Below are positions 8,441 to 19,615 of a DNA stretch of 64,000 nucleotides, in pieces; position 1 is the first letter of the stretch, and every line of letters starts with the position of its first letter. The stretch lies in assembly GCF_040361215.1 (NCBI RefSeq), contig NZ_APND01000003.1:434001-498000 (forward strand). The letters are read 5' to 3'. The notes under the pieces are model-generated. The model was not told where the DNA came from, did no database searches, and saw nothing but the letters and a program-made list of their open reading frames with translations. The position numbers and the translations under genes are program-made. The stretch is from Salinisphaera dokdonensis (GTDB taxonomy: Bacteria; Pseudomonadota; Gammaproteobacteria; Nevskiales; Salinisphaeraceae).

Positions 8441-9433
8441 CTAGCCGAGCGTTACCACGATCTTGCCAAGCTGCTGGTTGGATTCCATGTACTTGTGCGC
8501 CTCGACCATATCGGCAAACGCGAAGGTGCGATCCACGGTCGGCACCAGATCGCCTGCTTCGACGCCCTTGTAGATAAAGTCCTTGGCGCGCGCCATACGA
8601 TCGGCATCGCCGACCACCTCGAACAGCGTGTAGCCGCGCACCGACAGGCCCTTGCCGAGCGCGGCGAACAGCGGAAACGGGGTGGCATCGCCGCTGAGCG
8701 CGCCGTATTCGAAGATCGTGCCGCCCTGGCCCATGGCATTGGCGAGCGTTTCCACCATCGGCCCGGCGACCGGATCGAAGGCCAGGCGCGCGCCCGCACC
8801 ATCGGTGATCTTCATCACCTCGGCCGCGAGATCCTGTTCCTCGGTGACGATCACATGCGCCGCGCCGGCCGCGCGCAGGGCATCGGCCTTGTCCGCGGTG
8901 CGTGTAGCCGCGATCGAGATCGCGCCGACGCTGTTGGCGATCTGGATCGCCGCCAAGCCGACGCTGCTGGAGGCCGCCGGAATGACGATCGCCTCGCCTT
9001 TCGACAGATTGCCCAGATCGATCAGCGCGCCGTAGGCAGTCAGATATGGCATCCACACCGCCGAGGCCTGGACCGCGTCGAGACCCTTCGGCCGCGGCGT
9101 CACCGCATGGGCCGGCACGATCGCCTGTTCGGCATAGAAGTTGTAGTCGTTCATGGAGAACGCCGGCATGACGCTGACCGCGTCGCCTTCGGCAATGCCG
9201 TCGACGCCGGCGCCGACCGCTTCGACAACGCCCGCGCCTTCATAGCCGAGCCCGGCCGGCAGTTTCGGGTCTTCCAGATACTGGCCGTAGCGGAACATCA
9301 CCTCGGCGCGGTTGAGGCCGATCGCCTCGACACGCACGCGCACCTCGCCTTCGCCGGGCTGGCCGACCTCGACATCCTCGAACTTGAGAACGTCCGGACC
9401 ACCGGTTTCATGGAAACGTATTGCCTGGGTCAT
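8441..9433 (-). CDS. Zinc-independent MDR oxidoreductase (quinone reductase/zeta-crystallin-like)
   Basis: 330 residues of the medium-chain dehydrogenase/reductase superfamily. The N-terminal GroES-like domain has GLNRAEVMFRYGQY and LGYEGAGVVEAVG. The Rossmann domain carries the nucleotide-binding AASSSVGLAAIQIAN (about 154-168). The cysteines that bind structural and catalytic zinc in alcohol dehydrogenases are absent, so it is most likely an NADPH-dependent quinone or enone reductase. It is monocistronic and shares direction with the DJ-1 gene, which could indicate a common role in handling reactive carbonyls. Substrate unknown. Confidence 0.85.
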   Translation of the reverse strand: MTQAIRFHETGGPDVLKFEDVEVGQPGEGEVRVRVEAIGLNRAEVMFRYGQYLEDPKLPAGLGYEGAGVVEAVGAGVDGIAEGDAVSVMPAFSMNDYNFYAEQAIVPAHAVTPRPKGLDAVQASAVWMPYLTAYGALIDLGNLSKGEAIVIPAASSSVGLAAIQIANSVGAISIAATRTADKADALRAAGAAHVIVTEEQDLAAEVMKITDGAGARLAFDPVAGPMVETLANAMGQGGTIFEYGALSGDATPFPLFAALGKGLSVRGYTLFEVVGDADRMARAKDFIYKGVEAGDLVPTVDRTFAFADMVEAHKYMESNQQLGKIVVTLG

Positions 9434-9794
9434 GTTGGCTCCTTAAGCGGCACGCACACTCGCGACCGCCAATACAGAATGGTCGACTCGCCGCCCGCAA
9501 CGCGGCCGATGGGTCGAATCAAGACAGAGGGCACAACGAAGACTGCGCCATACAACGGTCGATGGTATCGACCAGCTGGTTAATCAAGCTAAAAGACCAA
9601 ACCAGCGACGCTCCACGGAGGGTCGGTCGCCACGTTCTCATCCTGCCGGCCCTGCCCGCACGAGCGGCGGTTGGAACGCGATATCGAAGGCACGGCCGGC
9701 GTGGCCGACTGCCAGGTCCGGTCGCCGGGAAACGCGCTTGCTGGTGTACTTCGGGCCAACCGACACGTGCTGCGGCACCAGCGCAAACGGCTAT
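9434..9794. other. 361-bp intergenic region without a convincing gene
   Basis: This stretch separates the dehydrogenase start (9433) from the stop of the sensor kinase (9795). Short frames exist on both strands but none has a recognisable domain or ribosome binding site. It should hold the promoter of the dehydrogenase, but I see no clear -35/-10 pair. A decayed gene is possible. Confidence 0.4.
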
Positions 9795-11144
9795 TCAGGC
9801 CAGACGATCGCGCGGCAGTCGGATCTGTACGCACAGCCCCCCTGCCTCGCGGTTGACCAACGCAATCTCGCCGCCGTGCCCCTGGACCACCGATCGAGCG
9901 ATCGACAGACCGAGCCCGGTCCCGCCGGTATCGCGGCTACGCGAGGATTCCAGACGCACGAACGGATCGAACACACGACTCATATCGGCCTCGTCGATAC
10001 CCGGCCCGGCATCGATGATCTCGATCGTGACCGCCTGGTCGCCGTCGACCAACGCAATCCTGGCCTCGCGGCCATAGGCGAGCGCGTTGTCGATGATGTT
10101 GCGCAGTGCCCGCCGGATGGCGACCGGCCGACAGACCAAAGCAATACGCGCCTCGGGTTCGAAGGTTACCGTCGCCCCGCTCGCGCGATAGTCCTCACAG
10201 AGCGCGTCGATCAACGCGGACAGATCCACGTTACGGGTCGCCTCGTTGGCGGCTTCCTCGCGCATGAAGGTCAGCGACGCCTCGCTCATGTTGGCCATGT
10301 CGTCGAGCGTCGCGGCCATGGCGCGTGTGTTGTCGTCGTCGGGCAGGAATTCCAGACGCAGGCGCAATGCGGTGATCGGCGTACGCAGATCATGGGCGAG
10401 TGCGGCGACCATGCGCGTGCGTTCGGCCACGAAACGCGCGAGCCGCTCGCGCATGCGGTTGAACGCGGTGACCGAACGACGAATTTCCTCGGCGCCCTGC
10501 TCCGGCAGGGGTGCGACCTCCTCGCCGCGGCCGAAACGCTCGGCAGCGCGCGCGAGATCACGCAGGGGTCGCGTCATGCGCCGGCTGGTCACGATCACGA
10601 TCACCGCCATGAACAGGCCGCTGACCACGAGAGTGATCAGTGAAAAACGCGCCCAGCGCCGAGTCGGGTCGAACAGGCGCTGGCGTGACCGCAGCCAGGC
10701 GCCGTCGTCGAGTTGTACGGCCACCCGTAGCGCATCGCCGGCGCGCCGGCTCGGCCCATGCGCCAGCCCCGGGCCGATGGCCACGTGCACGCGCTCGACT
10801 TCCACGCCGACCCGACGCGCGAATTCTTGCTCGAAGCCGCGTGCCTGATCGCTGTTCTCGTCTGCGTTGTGCTCGAACAGACGGCCCGGCGTGCGCGCCA
10901 GCCGATAGCGCAGGTCTTCGGTCGACATCGCAGCGAGCGCCTGCCCGCGGTGAACCGTCGGCACGAAGTCGAGCGTGCGTATGGCGCTGGCCACGCTTTC
11001 ACTCATGTTGCCGACAATCACGCGCTCGACGAAGCGATCGCGCTCGTGCATGAAGATGAAGAAACTCACCATCTGCGACACCACCAGCGCCAGCAGCGTG
11101 AGCATTACGATCCGACCCGACAGGCTGCGCGGCCAGACGCGCAT
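9795..11144 (-). CDS. Two-component sensor histidine kinase (EnvZ-like)
   Basis: 449 residues. There are two membrane helices (about residues 10-32 and 171-193) bounding a periplasmic sensor of about 140 residues. A HAMP segment (SRRMTRPLRDLARAAERFGRGEE) follows, then a HisKA domain with the phospho-acceptor in ALAHDLRTPITALRLRLEF, and a HATPase domain with RNIIDNALAYG (N box), DAGPGI and GGTGLGLSIA. It autophosphorylates and passes phosphate to the response regulator. The start ATG overlaps the regulator stop as TGATG, so the two are translationally coupled. The signal sensed is unknown; the divergent EF-hand gene and RND pump are likely targets. Confidence 0.92.
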   Translation of the reverse strand: MRVWPRSLSGRIVMLTLLALVVSQMVSFFIFMHERDRFVERVIVGNMSESVASAIRTLDFVPTVHRGQALAAMSTEDLRYRLARTPGRLFEHNADENSDQARGFEQEFARRVGVEVERVHVAIGPGLAHGPSRRAGDALRVAVQLDDGAWLRSRQRLFDPTRRWARFSLITLVVSGLFMAVIVIVTSRRMTRPLRDLARAAERFGRGEEVAPLPEQGAEEIRRSVTAFNRMRERLARFVAERTRMVAALAHDLRTPITALRLRLEFLPDDDNTRAMAATLDDMANMSEASLTFMREEAANEATRNVDLSALIDALCEDYRASGATVTFEPEARIALVCRPVAIRRALRNIIDNALAYGREARIALVDGDQAVTIEIIDAGPGIDEADMSRVFDPFVRLESSRSRDTGGTGLGLSIARSVVQGHGGEIALVNREAGGLCVQIRLPRDRLA

Positions 11145-11866
11145 CAGGCGGCCTCGCAGGCCGCGGTGAACCGATAGCCACCGCCCCAGACGGTCATGAT
11201 CAGGCGCGGGTTGGCCGGGTCTGCCTCGATCTTGCGGCGCAGCCGGCTGACCTGATTGTCGACGCTGCGGTCGAACACCTCGGCATCGCGACCCTGGGTC
11301 AGGTCGAGCAGCTGCTCGCGCGAAAGCACATGGTTGGGATGATTCACGAACGCCAGCAGGAGCCGGTATTCGCCGGTCGACAGGGCCACGGCTACGCCGT
11401 CGTCGTCGACCAGTTCCTGTTGGGCGGTGTTGAACGTCCAGCGATCGAAACGCACCGCCGTGCTCTCCGGCTGGTTACGCTGCGCGGGCAGCGCGCTCGC
11501 CCGGCGCAGCACGGCACGGATGCGCGCCAGCAGTTCACGCGGCGAGAAGGGTTTGGTGACGTAATCGTCGGCGCCCATCTCCAGGCCGATGATGCGATCG
11601 GTCTCGTCGGCGACGGCGGTGAGCAGCACCACCGGCACATCGGTGGTTTCGCGCAACCAGCGGCACAGGCTCAGGCCGTCCTCGCCGGGCATCATGATAT
11701 CCAGCACCACCAGATCCGGCGCGCCGTCGCGTACGATCCGGCGCGCGGCGGCCGCATCCGGCGCGGCCGACAGGCGAAAGCCATGATCGCGCAGGTAGCG
11801 CGTGAGCGATTCACGGATATCGCGGTGGTCGTCGACCACCAGAATGTGCGGCTGCGGCTCGGCCAT
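11144..11866 (-). CDS. OmpR-family response regulator
   Basis: 240 residues. The receiver domain has the acidic pocket VVDDHRD, the phosphorylation site Asp56 in VVLDIMMPGEDG, and the conserved Lys in DDYVTKPFSPREL. The C-terminal winged-helix DNA-binding domain carries VALSTGEYRLLLAFVNHPNHVLSREQLLDL and ends in VWGGGYRF. It is the first gene of the regulator-kinase operon. It is divergent from the EF-hand/RND genes across a 215-bp gap that contains CGACA-type direct repeats, so control of both directions by this regulator is plausible. Confidence 0.94.
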   Translation of the reverse strand: MAEPQPHILVVDDHRDIRESLTRYLRDHGFRLSAAPDAAAARRIVRDGAPDLVVLDIMMPGEDGLSLCRWLRETTDVPVVLLTAVADETDRIIGLEMGADDYVTKPFSPRELLARIRAVLRRASALPAQRNQPESTAVRFDRWTFNTAQQELVDDDGVAVALSTGEYRLLLAFVNHPNHVLSREQLLDLTQGRDAEVFDRSVDNQVSRLRRKIEADPANPRLIMTVWGGGYRFTAACEAA

Positions 11867-11973
11867 GGATGACTATCCGAACAGATGACGGCGTCAATAT
11901 AACGCGCAGCGCATCCGCGTTTCGGCTGCGTGTGTATCCAGATCTGCCCGGTTCCGGGCGCTGACACACTTTG

Positions 11974-12014
11974 CGACAAATTCGCTGCCGCCCGACAGAT
12001 TTCCACGACATTTC
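11974..12014. promoter_or_regulatory. Candidate response-regulator binding repeats
   Basis: Three similar 9-mers on the plus strand, CGACAAATT (11974-11982), CGACAGATT (11993-12001) and CGACATTTC (12006-12014), lie in the divergent gap between the OmpR-type regulator and the EF-hand gene. OmpR-family regulators bind direct repeats, but the 19- and 13-bp spacing here is irregular. Offered as a candidate only. Confidence 0.3.
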
Positions 12015-12081
12015 TGCGCGTTAATGACTCTCGACGTGTGGCCACCGGCCCACAAGCAAGAACCCCGCAAAGGAGATAACC

Positions 12082-12624
12082 ATGAAATATCGTGTACTGA
12101 TGACGGCGATCACCGCCGGCTTGATCGGCATCACCACCGCCCAGGCTAAACCGATGCACGACAAGGGCGAGATGTTCACCGCCCTCGACGCCGACAACAA
12201 CGGCGAGCTGAGTCAGCAGGAACTGTCGAACATGCGCGAGACGATGGCGAAGATGCGCTTCGACGCGGCCGACACCAACAGCGACGGCGAGATCGACAAG
12301 GACGAGTTCATGGCCAAGGCCGAACAGCGCGCCGAGCGCATGTTCACGCATATGGACAAGGACGAAAACGGCATGCTCGACGCCGACGAGGCCCAGCCGC
12401 CGCATCACGGCAAGCACCACGGCCAGCACCACGGCAAGAAACGGCACGGCGACCATGACAAGAGCGACAAAAGCGGCGACCGCGAGCATGCCAAGGGCAA
12501 GCGCCACGGCAAGATGCTCGAGCGCATGGACAGCGACGGTAACGGCAGCGTGTCCAAGGCCGAGTGGGACAGCGCCATGGAGCGCCACCAGGAGCGCCGC
12601 GAAGAGATGAAGGACGCACAGTAA
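12082..12624 (+). CDS. Secreted EF-hand calcium-binding protein with His-rich linker
   Basis: 180 residues starting after AAAGGAG. A signal peptide (MKYRVLMTAI...TTAQA, cleavage near residue 22) sends it to the periplasm. Four canonical 12-residue EF-hand loops are present: D36-E47, D64-E75, D92-E103 and D150-E161. All have acidic residues at positions 1, 3 or 5 and 12 and Gly at position 6. Between the third and fourth lies a His/Lys/Gly-rich linker (about 108-144, PPHHGKHHGQHHGKK) that may bind transition metals. The RND operon starts 2 bp after its stop, so it is probably co-transcribed with the pump. The likely role is metal buffering or sensing at the envelope, which is inference. Confidence 0.9.
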   Translation: MKYRVLMTAITAGLIGITTAQAKPMHDKGEMFTALDADNNGELSQQELSNMRETMAKMRFDAADTNSDGEIDKDEFMAKAEQRAERMFTHMDKDENGMLDADEAQPPHHGKHHGQHHGKKRHGDHDKSDKSGDREHAKGKRHGKMLERMDSDGNGSVSKAEWDSAMERHQERREEMKDAQ

Positions 12625-12626
12625 AC

Positions 12627-14144
12627 GTGTCCGAGGCCTTCGCCCTGCGACGCCGGCGCCCTCGCGCCGGCGTCTTTCGTGTCGCATGCGCGGGCGCACT
12701 TGCTCTGCTAGCCGCCGGCTGCGCGACGACAGCACTGAACGAACTCGCCCAGCCACAGTTCGAGATGCCGGCGCGCTTTGCCGACAGCGGCAGCACCGAC
12801 CTGCGCCCCGACTGGTGGCAGGCCTTCGACGATCCGGGGCTGAACCAACTGGTGAATCGCGCGCTCGAACGCAACTTCACCCTCGCCTCGGCCTATGCCC
12901 GCGTGGAACAGGCGCGCGCAACCCTCGGCAGCACACGCGCCGATCTGTTTCCGAGCGTCGACGCCAGCTTTGAACAGAGCACGACCCGACGCGAGAACGG
13001 CGACACCGATTTTTCCACGACCGCCGGCAACGGCGGTTTCTCGCTCGATCAGGACAACGGCAACTGGAGCGAAACGCGCACGTTCCAGTTCTCAGCCGCC
13101 TACGAGCTCGATCTGTGGAGCCGGCTGCGCAACGCGCGTGACGCCGCCGCCTTCGAGGCCAGCGCCAGCGCCGCCGATCTGCAGGCCGCCGCGATCACGC
13201 TCGCCGGCGATATCGCCAGCGACTGGTACCAGCTGCAAGAGCTCGAGGCGCGTATCGATCTGTTGCGCAGCCAGATCCAGACCAACCGCGACGTGCTCGA
13301 TCTGACCACCTATGCCTTCACCCACGGCCAGGCACAGGCCGCCGACGTGCTGCGCCAGCGCCAGGCGGTGGAGTCGGTACGCGGCCAGTTCGAGCAGACC
13401 CAGGCCAGCGCGGCCGTGGTCGAACACGCCCTGGCCACGCTCGTCGGCGTGCCACCGAACGACTTCAACGCGCCTGATGGCGAACTGGTTGCCCTGCCCG
13501 CACTACCCGACACCGGCGTACCGGCCGGCGTGCTCATGCGCCGCCCGGATGTACGCCAGCAGTTCTACGCACTGGCCGCGGCGGATCGGCGCGTGGCGGT
13601 CGCGGTGGCCGATCGCTATCCCCAGCTGTCGCTGTCGGCCAGTCTGTCGACCACCACCGATTCGGCGGCGCTGTTCAGCAACTGGATCACCCAGCTGGCG
13701 GCGAACGTCACCCAGCCGATCTTCGATGCCGGCGCGCGTGCCGCCGAGGTCGACCGCACCGAGGCCGTGGTCGCCGAGGAAGTCGCCGACTACCAGCAGT
13801 CGCTTCTGGAAGCCTTGCAGGAGACCGAGGACGCACTGACCAATGAATACCGCCAGCAGCGTTACATCGAACGTCTCGACGAACAGCTGCGCCTTTCGCG
13901 CGAAACGGTCGACAACCTGCGTCTGCGCTATCTGCGCGGCGCGACCGACTATCTCGACGTACTCGATGCCCTGCTCACGCGCCAGGACCTGCAGGTCGAA
14001 TACCTGACCGCGCGCCGCCAGCTGCTGGATTACCGCATCAATCTCTATCGCGCCCTCGCGGGTGATATCGGCAGCGCGCCGCGCACCGATATCGACGCGC
14101 CGGCCGTGCCGCTGCCCCGTTCTTCAAGCGACAACGCCTCATGA
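12627..14144 (+). CDS. Outer membrane factor lipoprotein of RND efflux system (NodT family)
   Basis: About 505 residues, TolC-like. I chose the GTG start at 12627 because it lies 2 bp after the EF-hand stop; an in-frame ATG at 12564 would overlap that gene by 61 bp. The N-terminus has an Arg-rich start, a hydrophobic stretch and a lipobox LALLAAGC, so it is probably a lipoprotein. The body has two OEP repeats, each opening with a coiled-coil region (LVNRALERNFTLASAYARVEQARATLG; VLMRRPDVRQQFYALAAADRRVAVAVADRYPQL). It forms the outer membrane exit duct. Its stop overlaps the start of the adaptor gene by 4 bp (ATGA). Confidence 0.9.
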   Translation: MSEAFALRRRRPRAGVFRVACAGALALLAAGCATTALNELAQPQFEMPARFADSGSTDLRPDWWQAFDDPGLNQLVNRALERNFTLASAYARVEQARATLGSTRADLFPSVDASFEQSTTRRENGDTDFSTTAGNGGFSLDQDNGNWSETRTFQFSAAYELDLWSRLRNARDAAAFEASASAADLQAAAITLAGDIASDWYQLQELEARIDLLRSQIQTNRDVLDLTTYAFTHGQAQAADVLRQRQAVESVRGQFEQTQASAAVVEHALATLVGVPPNDFNAPDGELVALPALPDTGVPAGVLMRRPDVRQQFYALAAADRRVAVAVADRYPQLSLSASLSTTTDSAALFSNWITQLAANVTQPIFDAGARAAEVDRTEAVVAEEVADYQQSLLEALQETEDALTNEYRQQRYIERLDEQLRLSRETVDNLRLRYLRGATDYLDVLDALLTRQDLQVEYLTARRQLLDYRINLYRALAGDIGSAPRTDIDAPAVPLPRSSSDNAS

Positions 14145-15525
14145 ACAGCTCTCCTAGCGTGTCCCGTGTCACCCGACGTACGGTCTGGCTGGCTCTGCCG
14201 GTATTCATCCTTGTGGTCGGCGTGATTGCCGCTTTCTGGATACTCGAAAGCCAGCCCGCCGCGCCCCGCGCCAAGGCGCCCGAGCGCCAGGCGCGGCTGG
14301 TAACGGTCACGCCTGCAGAGGCTGCACCGGCGACGCTGGATTTCTCGGCCAACGGCACGGTCGCGGCGGCCGATGCCACGACGCTGCGCCCGCGCGTATC
14401 CGGCCAGATCGTGGACCTGACCGACAAGCTCGCCCCCGGCACACGCTTCGCCAAGGGTGACGTGCTCGCGCGGATCGACGACGCCGATTACCGGCTGGCG
14501 CGTAAAAGCGCCCAAACCGATCTTGCCAACGCCCGGGCCGCGCTGCGGGTGGAACAGGGCCAGCAGGCGGTGGCGGAACGCGAACTGGCACTGGTGGGCA
14601 CCGATGTCAGCGCCGACGAGCGTGATCTCGCCCTGCGCGGCCCGCAGCTGGAACAGGCCAAGGCCGATGTCGAAGCCGCGCATACCGCGGTCGAACAGGC
14701 CCAGCTGGACCTGGATCGCACCGCGGTACGCGCGCCGTTCACCGGCATCGTCACCGAGCGCAGCGCCTCGATCGGCGATGTAGTCGCGACCAGCGACACG
14801 ATCGCCACCCTCGCCGCCACCGATGCCTACTGGGTGGACGTGGCTCTGCCGGTCGATCAGCTGCGTTTCATCCATGCCGCCGGCCCGAATCGCGCCGGCA
14901 CCCCGGCCCAGATCTACTACCCGGACGCCTGGGGCGAGGACGCCTTCCTGCCCGCCGAGATACTGCGTATCCAGCCGGCGCTGGAAACGTCCGGGCGCAT
15001 GGCGCGGGTGCTGCTGCAGGTACCCGATCCGCTCGGCGACAACACGCCGGCCGACAGCCGCCTGCTGATCGGCGCCTATGTGCGCGCCGCGCTCGAAGCG
15101 CGTATCCCGCGCGGCAGCGTGCTGGTCGATTCGGCCTTCGTGCACGAGGACAACAACGTCTGGGTGATGACGGCCGACAATCAGCTGGATATTCGCAGTG
15201 TCGATATCCTCTATCGCGATGCCACCCAGACGGTGATCGCCGGTGGCCTGGAACCGGGCGATGCGGTGATCACCAGCGAACTGACCGCGCCGATCCAGGG
15301 GCTGCCGATCCGGGTGGAATCGAGTACCGCAGCAGAAGACGCGCCGGGCGACGAAGACGCCGCCGACACGGCCACGCTAGCTGACCGGGCAGGCAACGAA
15401 ACCGATCGCCATAGATCCGGCACCGCGCGCTCGCTGCGCTTGATCGGCCCGCCGTCTGGCATCGACACCCCGGCCGACGCTAACCGCCAGGCCCGGACCG
15501 ATGCAGCCACCACGGAGCCACGCTC

Positions 15526-15529
<4 letters not shown>
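14141..15529 (+). CDS. RND efflux periplasmic adaptor (membrane fusion protein)
   Basis: 462 residues. An N-terminal membrane anchor (about 17-38) is followed by the biotinyl-lipoyl half motif (FSANGTVAAADATTLRPRVSGQI), an alpha-helical hairpin (about 125-190) and the second lipoyl half (LDRTAVRAPFTGIVTERSASIGDVV). Beta-barrel and membrane-proximal domains follow. The last 80 or so residues, rich in Asp, Ala and Arg, extend beyond the normal adaptor fold and look disordered. It links the inner membrane pump to the outer membrane factor. Overlapping stops and starts on both sides (ATGA upstream, GTGA downstream) show a tightly coupled operon. Confidence 0.92.
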
Positions 15530-18606
<3,077 letters not shown>

Positions 18607-18613
18607 CCAGGAC

Positions 18614-19615
18614 TCATGGCGCTTGTTCGACGGCCTCCTGGGCATCGCACTCGTCCTTGATGCGACGAATCTCGGGCAGGATATTCAGGAACCGCTCAAT
18701 CACACGCGGTTCGAAATGGCTACCCGCGCTCTCGATCAGTGTCTGCACCGCGTCTTCGACCGGCCACGCCGGTTTGTAGGGGCGCACCGTGGTCAGCGCA
18801 TCGAAGACGTCGGCCACCGCCGTCAGGCGCGCGCACTCGGGAATGGCTTCGCCACTCAGCCCGACCGGGTAGCCAGTGCCATCCCATTTCTCATGGTGAT
18901 AGAGCGCGATCTCTGCGGCCATCCGGAACATGGGGCCGGAACCGTGCGCGAGGATGTCGTAGCCGATCCGCGAATGCGTTTGCATGATCTGCCATTCGCT
19001 ATCGGTAAGCCGCCCGGACTTGCTCAGAATGGCATTGGGGATGCCGATCTTGCCGGTATCGTGCAGGGTGGCGGCCAGCTCGAGCAGATGGACATCGTCC
19101 GCGTTCCAGCCACAGGCCCGGGCCAGCGCGGCCGTATAGGACGCCATACGCCAGATATGCAGGCCGGAGTCCGGGTCGTGGTAATGCCCGGCATCGCCGA
19201 ACATGAACAGCGCATCGCGATAGGCGCGATCGAGCTGGCTGGCCTGCACCAACGACAGATGCGTACGCACCCGCGCCCGCACGATCGCCGGCGACAAAGG
19301 TTTGGTGATGTAGTCCACCGCGCCCGAGGCGAAACCGGCGGCCTCATTGCCCGCGTCCGACATATGGGTCACGAAGATCACGGGAATATCCCGGGTCAAC
19401 TCATCGCGCTTCAACTGCTCGCACACGCTGTAACCGCTGATGCCGGGCATCTCGATATCCAAGAGCACAAGTTTCGGCTGGTGTCGTCGGCAGGCGGTCA
19501 GCGCTTCGGTGCCGTTGGCGGCAAAGATGAGCGCGTGATCGTGCGCCAGGATCTGGCGCAGGGCGGCCAGATTCCCCGGCTCGTCGTCGACGATCAGTAT
19601 CTGATGTGCGGTCAT
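18614..19615 (-). CDS. Response regulator with HD-GYP output domain
   Basis: 333 residues. I take the ATG at 19615, which overlaps the stop of the upstream hybrid kinase as ATGA; a longer reading would run through that gene in another frame. The receiver domain has VDDEP, the phosphorylation site in LVLLDIEMPGISGY and DYITKPLSP. The C-terminal domain is HD-GYP, with ATLHDTGKIGIP, HSRIGYDIL, YHHEKWDGTGYP and ARLTAVADVFDALT, all metal-ligand motifs present. Such proteins degrade cyclic di-GMP to GMP when phosphorylated. The overlapping hybrid kinase is the likely partner, so this pair would couple an external signal to c-di-GMP level. Confidence 0.93.
   Translation of the reverse strand: MTAHQILIVDDEPGNLAALRQILAHDHALIFAANGTEALTACRRHQPKLVLLDIEMPGISGYSVCEQLKRDELTRDIPVIFVTHMSDAGNEAAGFASGAVDYITKPLSPAIVRARVRTHLSLVQASQLDRAYRDALFMFGDAGHYHDPDSGLHIWRMASYTAALARACGWNADDVHLLELAATLHDTGKIGIPNAILSKSGRLTDSEWQIMQTHSRIGYDILAHGSGPMFRMAAEIALYHHEKWDGTGYPVGLSGEAIPECARLTAVADVFDALTTVRPYKPAWPVEDAVQTLIESAGSHFEPRVIERFLNILPEIRRIKDECDAQEAVEQAP

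Noticed and set aside
8393..9583. Long plus-strand open frame of about 396 codons.
   Set aside because: It is antisense to the complete dehydrogenase gene, rich in Arg/His/Gly as expected for shadow frames in GC-rich DNA.
12564..12626. Upstream ATG for the RND outer membrane factor.
   Set aside because: It would overlap the EF-hand gene by 61 bp; the GTG at 12627 gives a normal lipoprotein signal.
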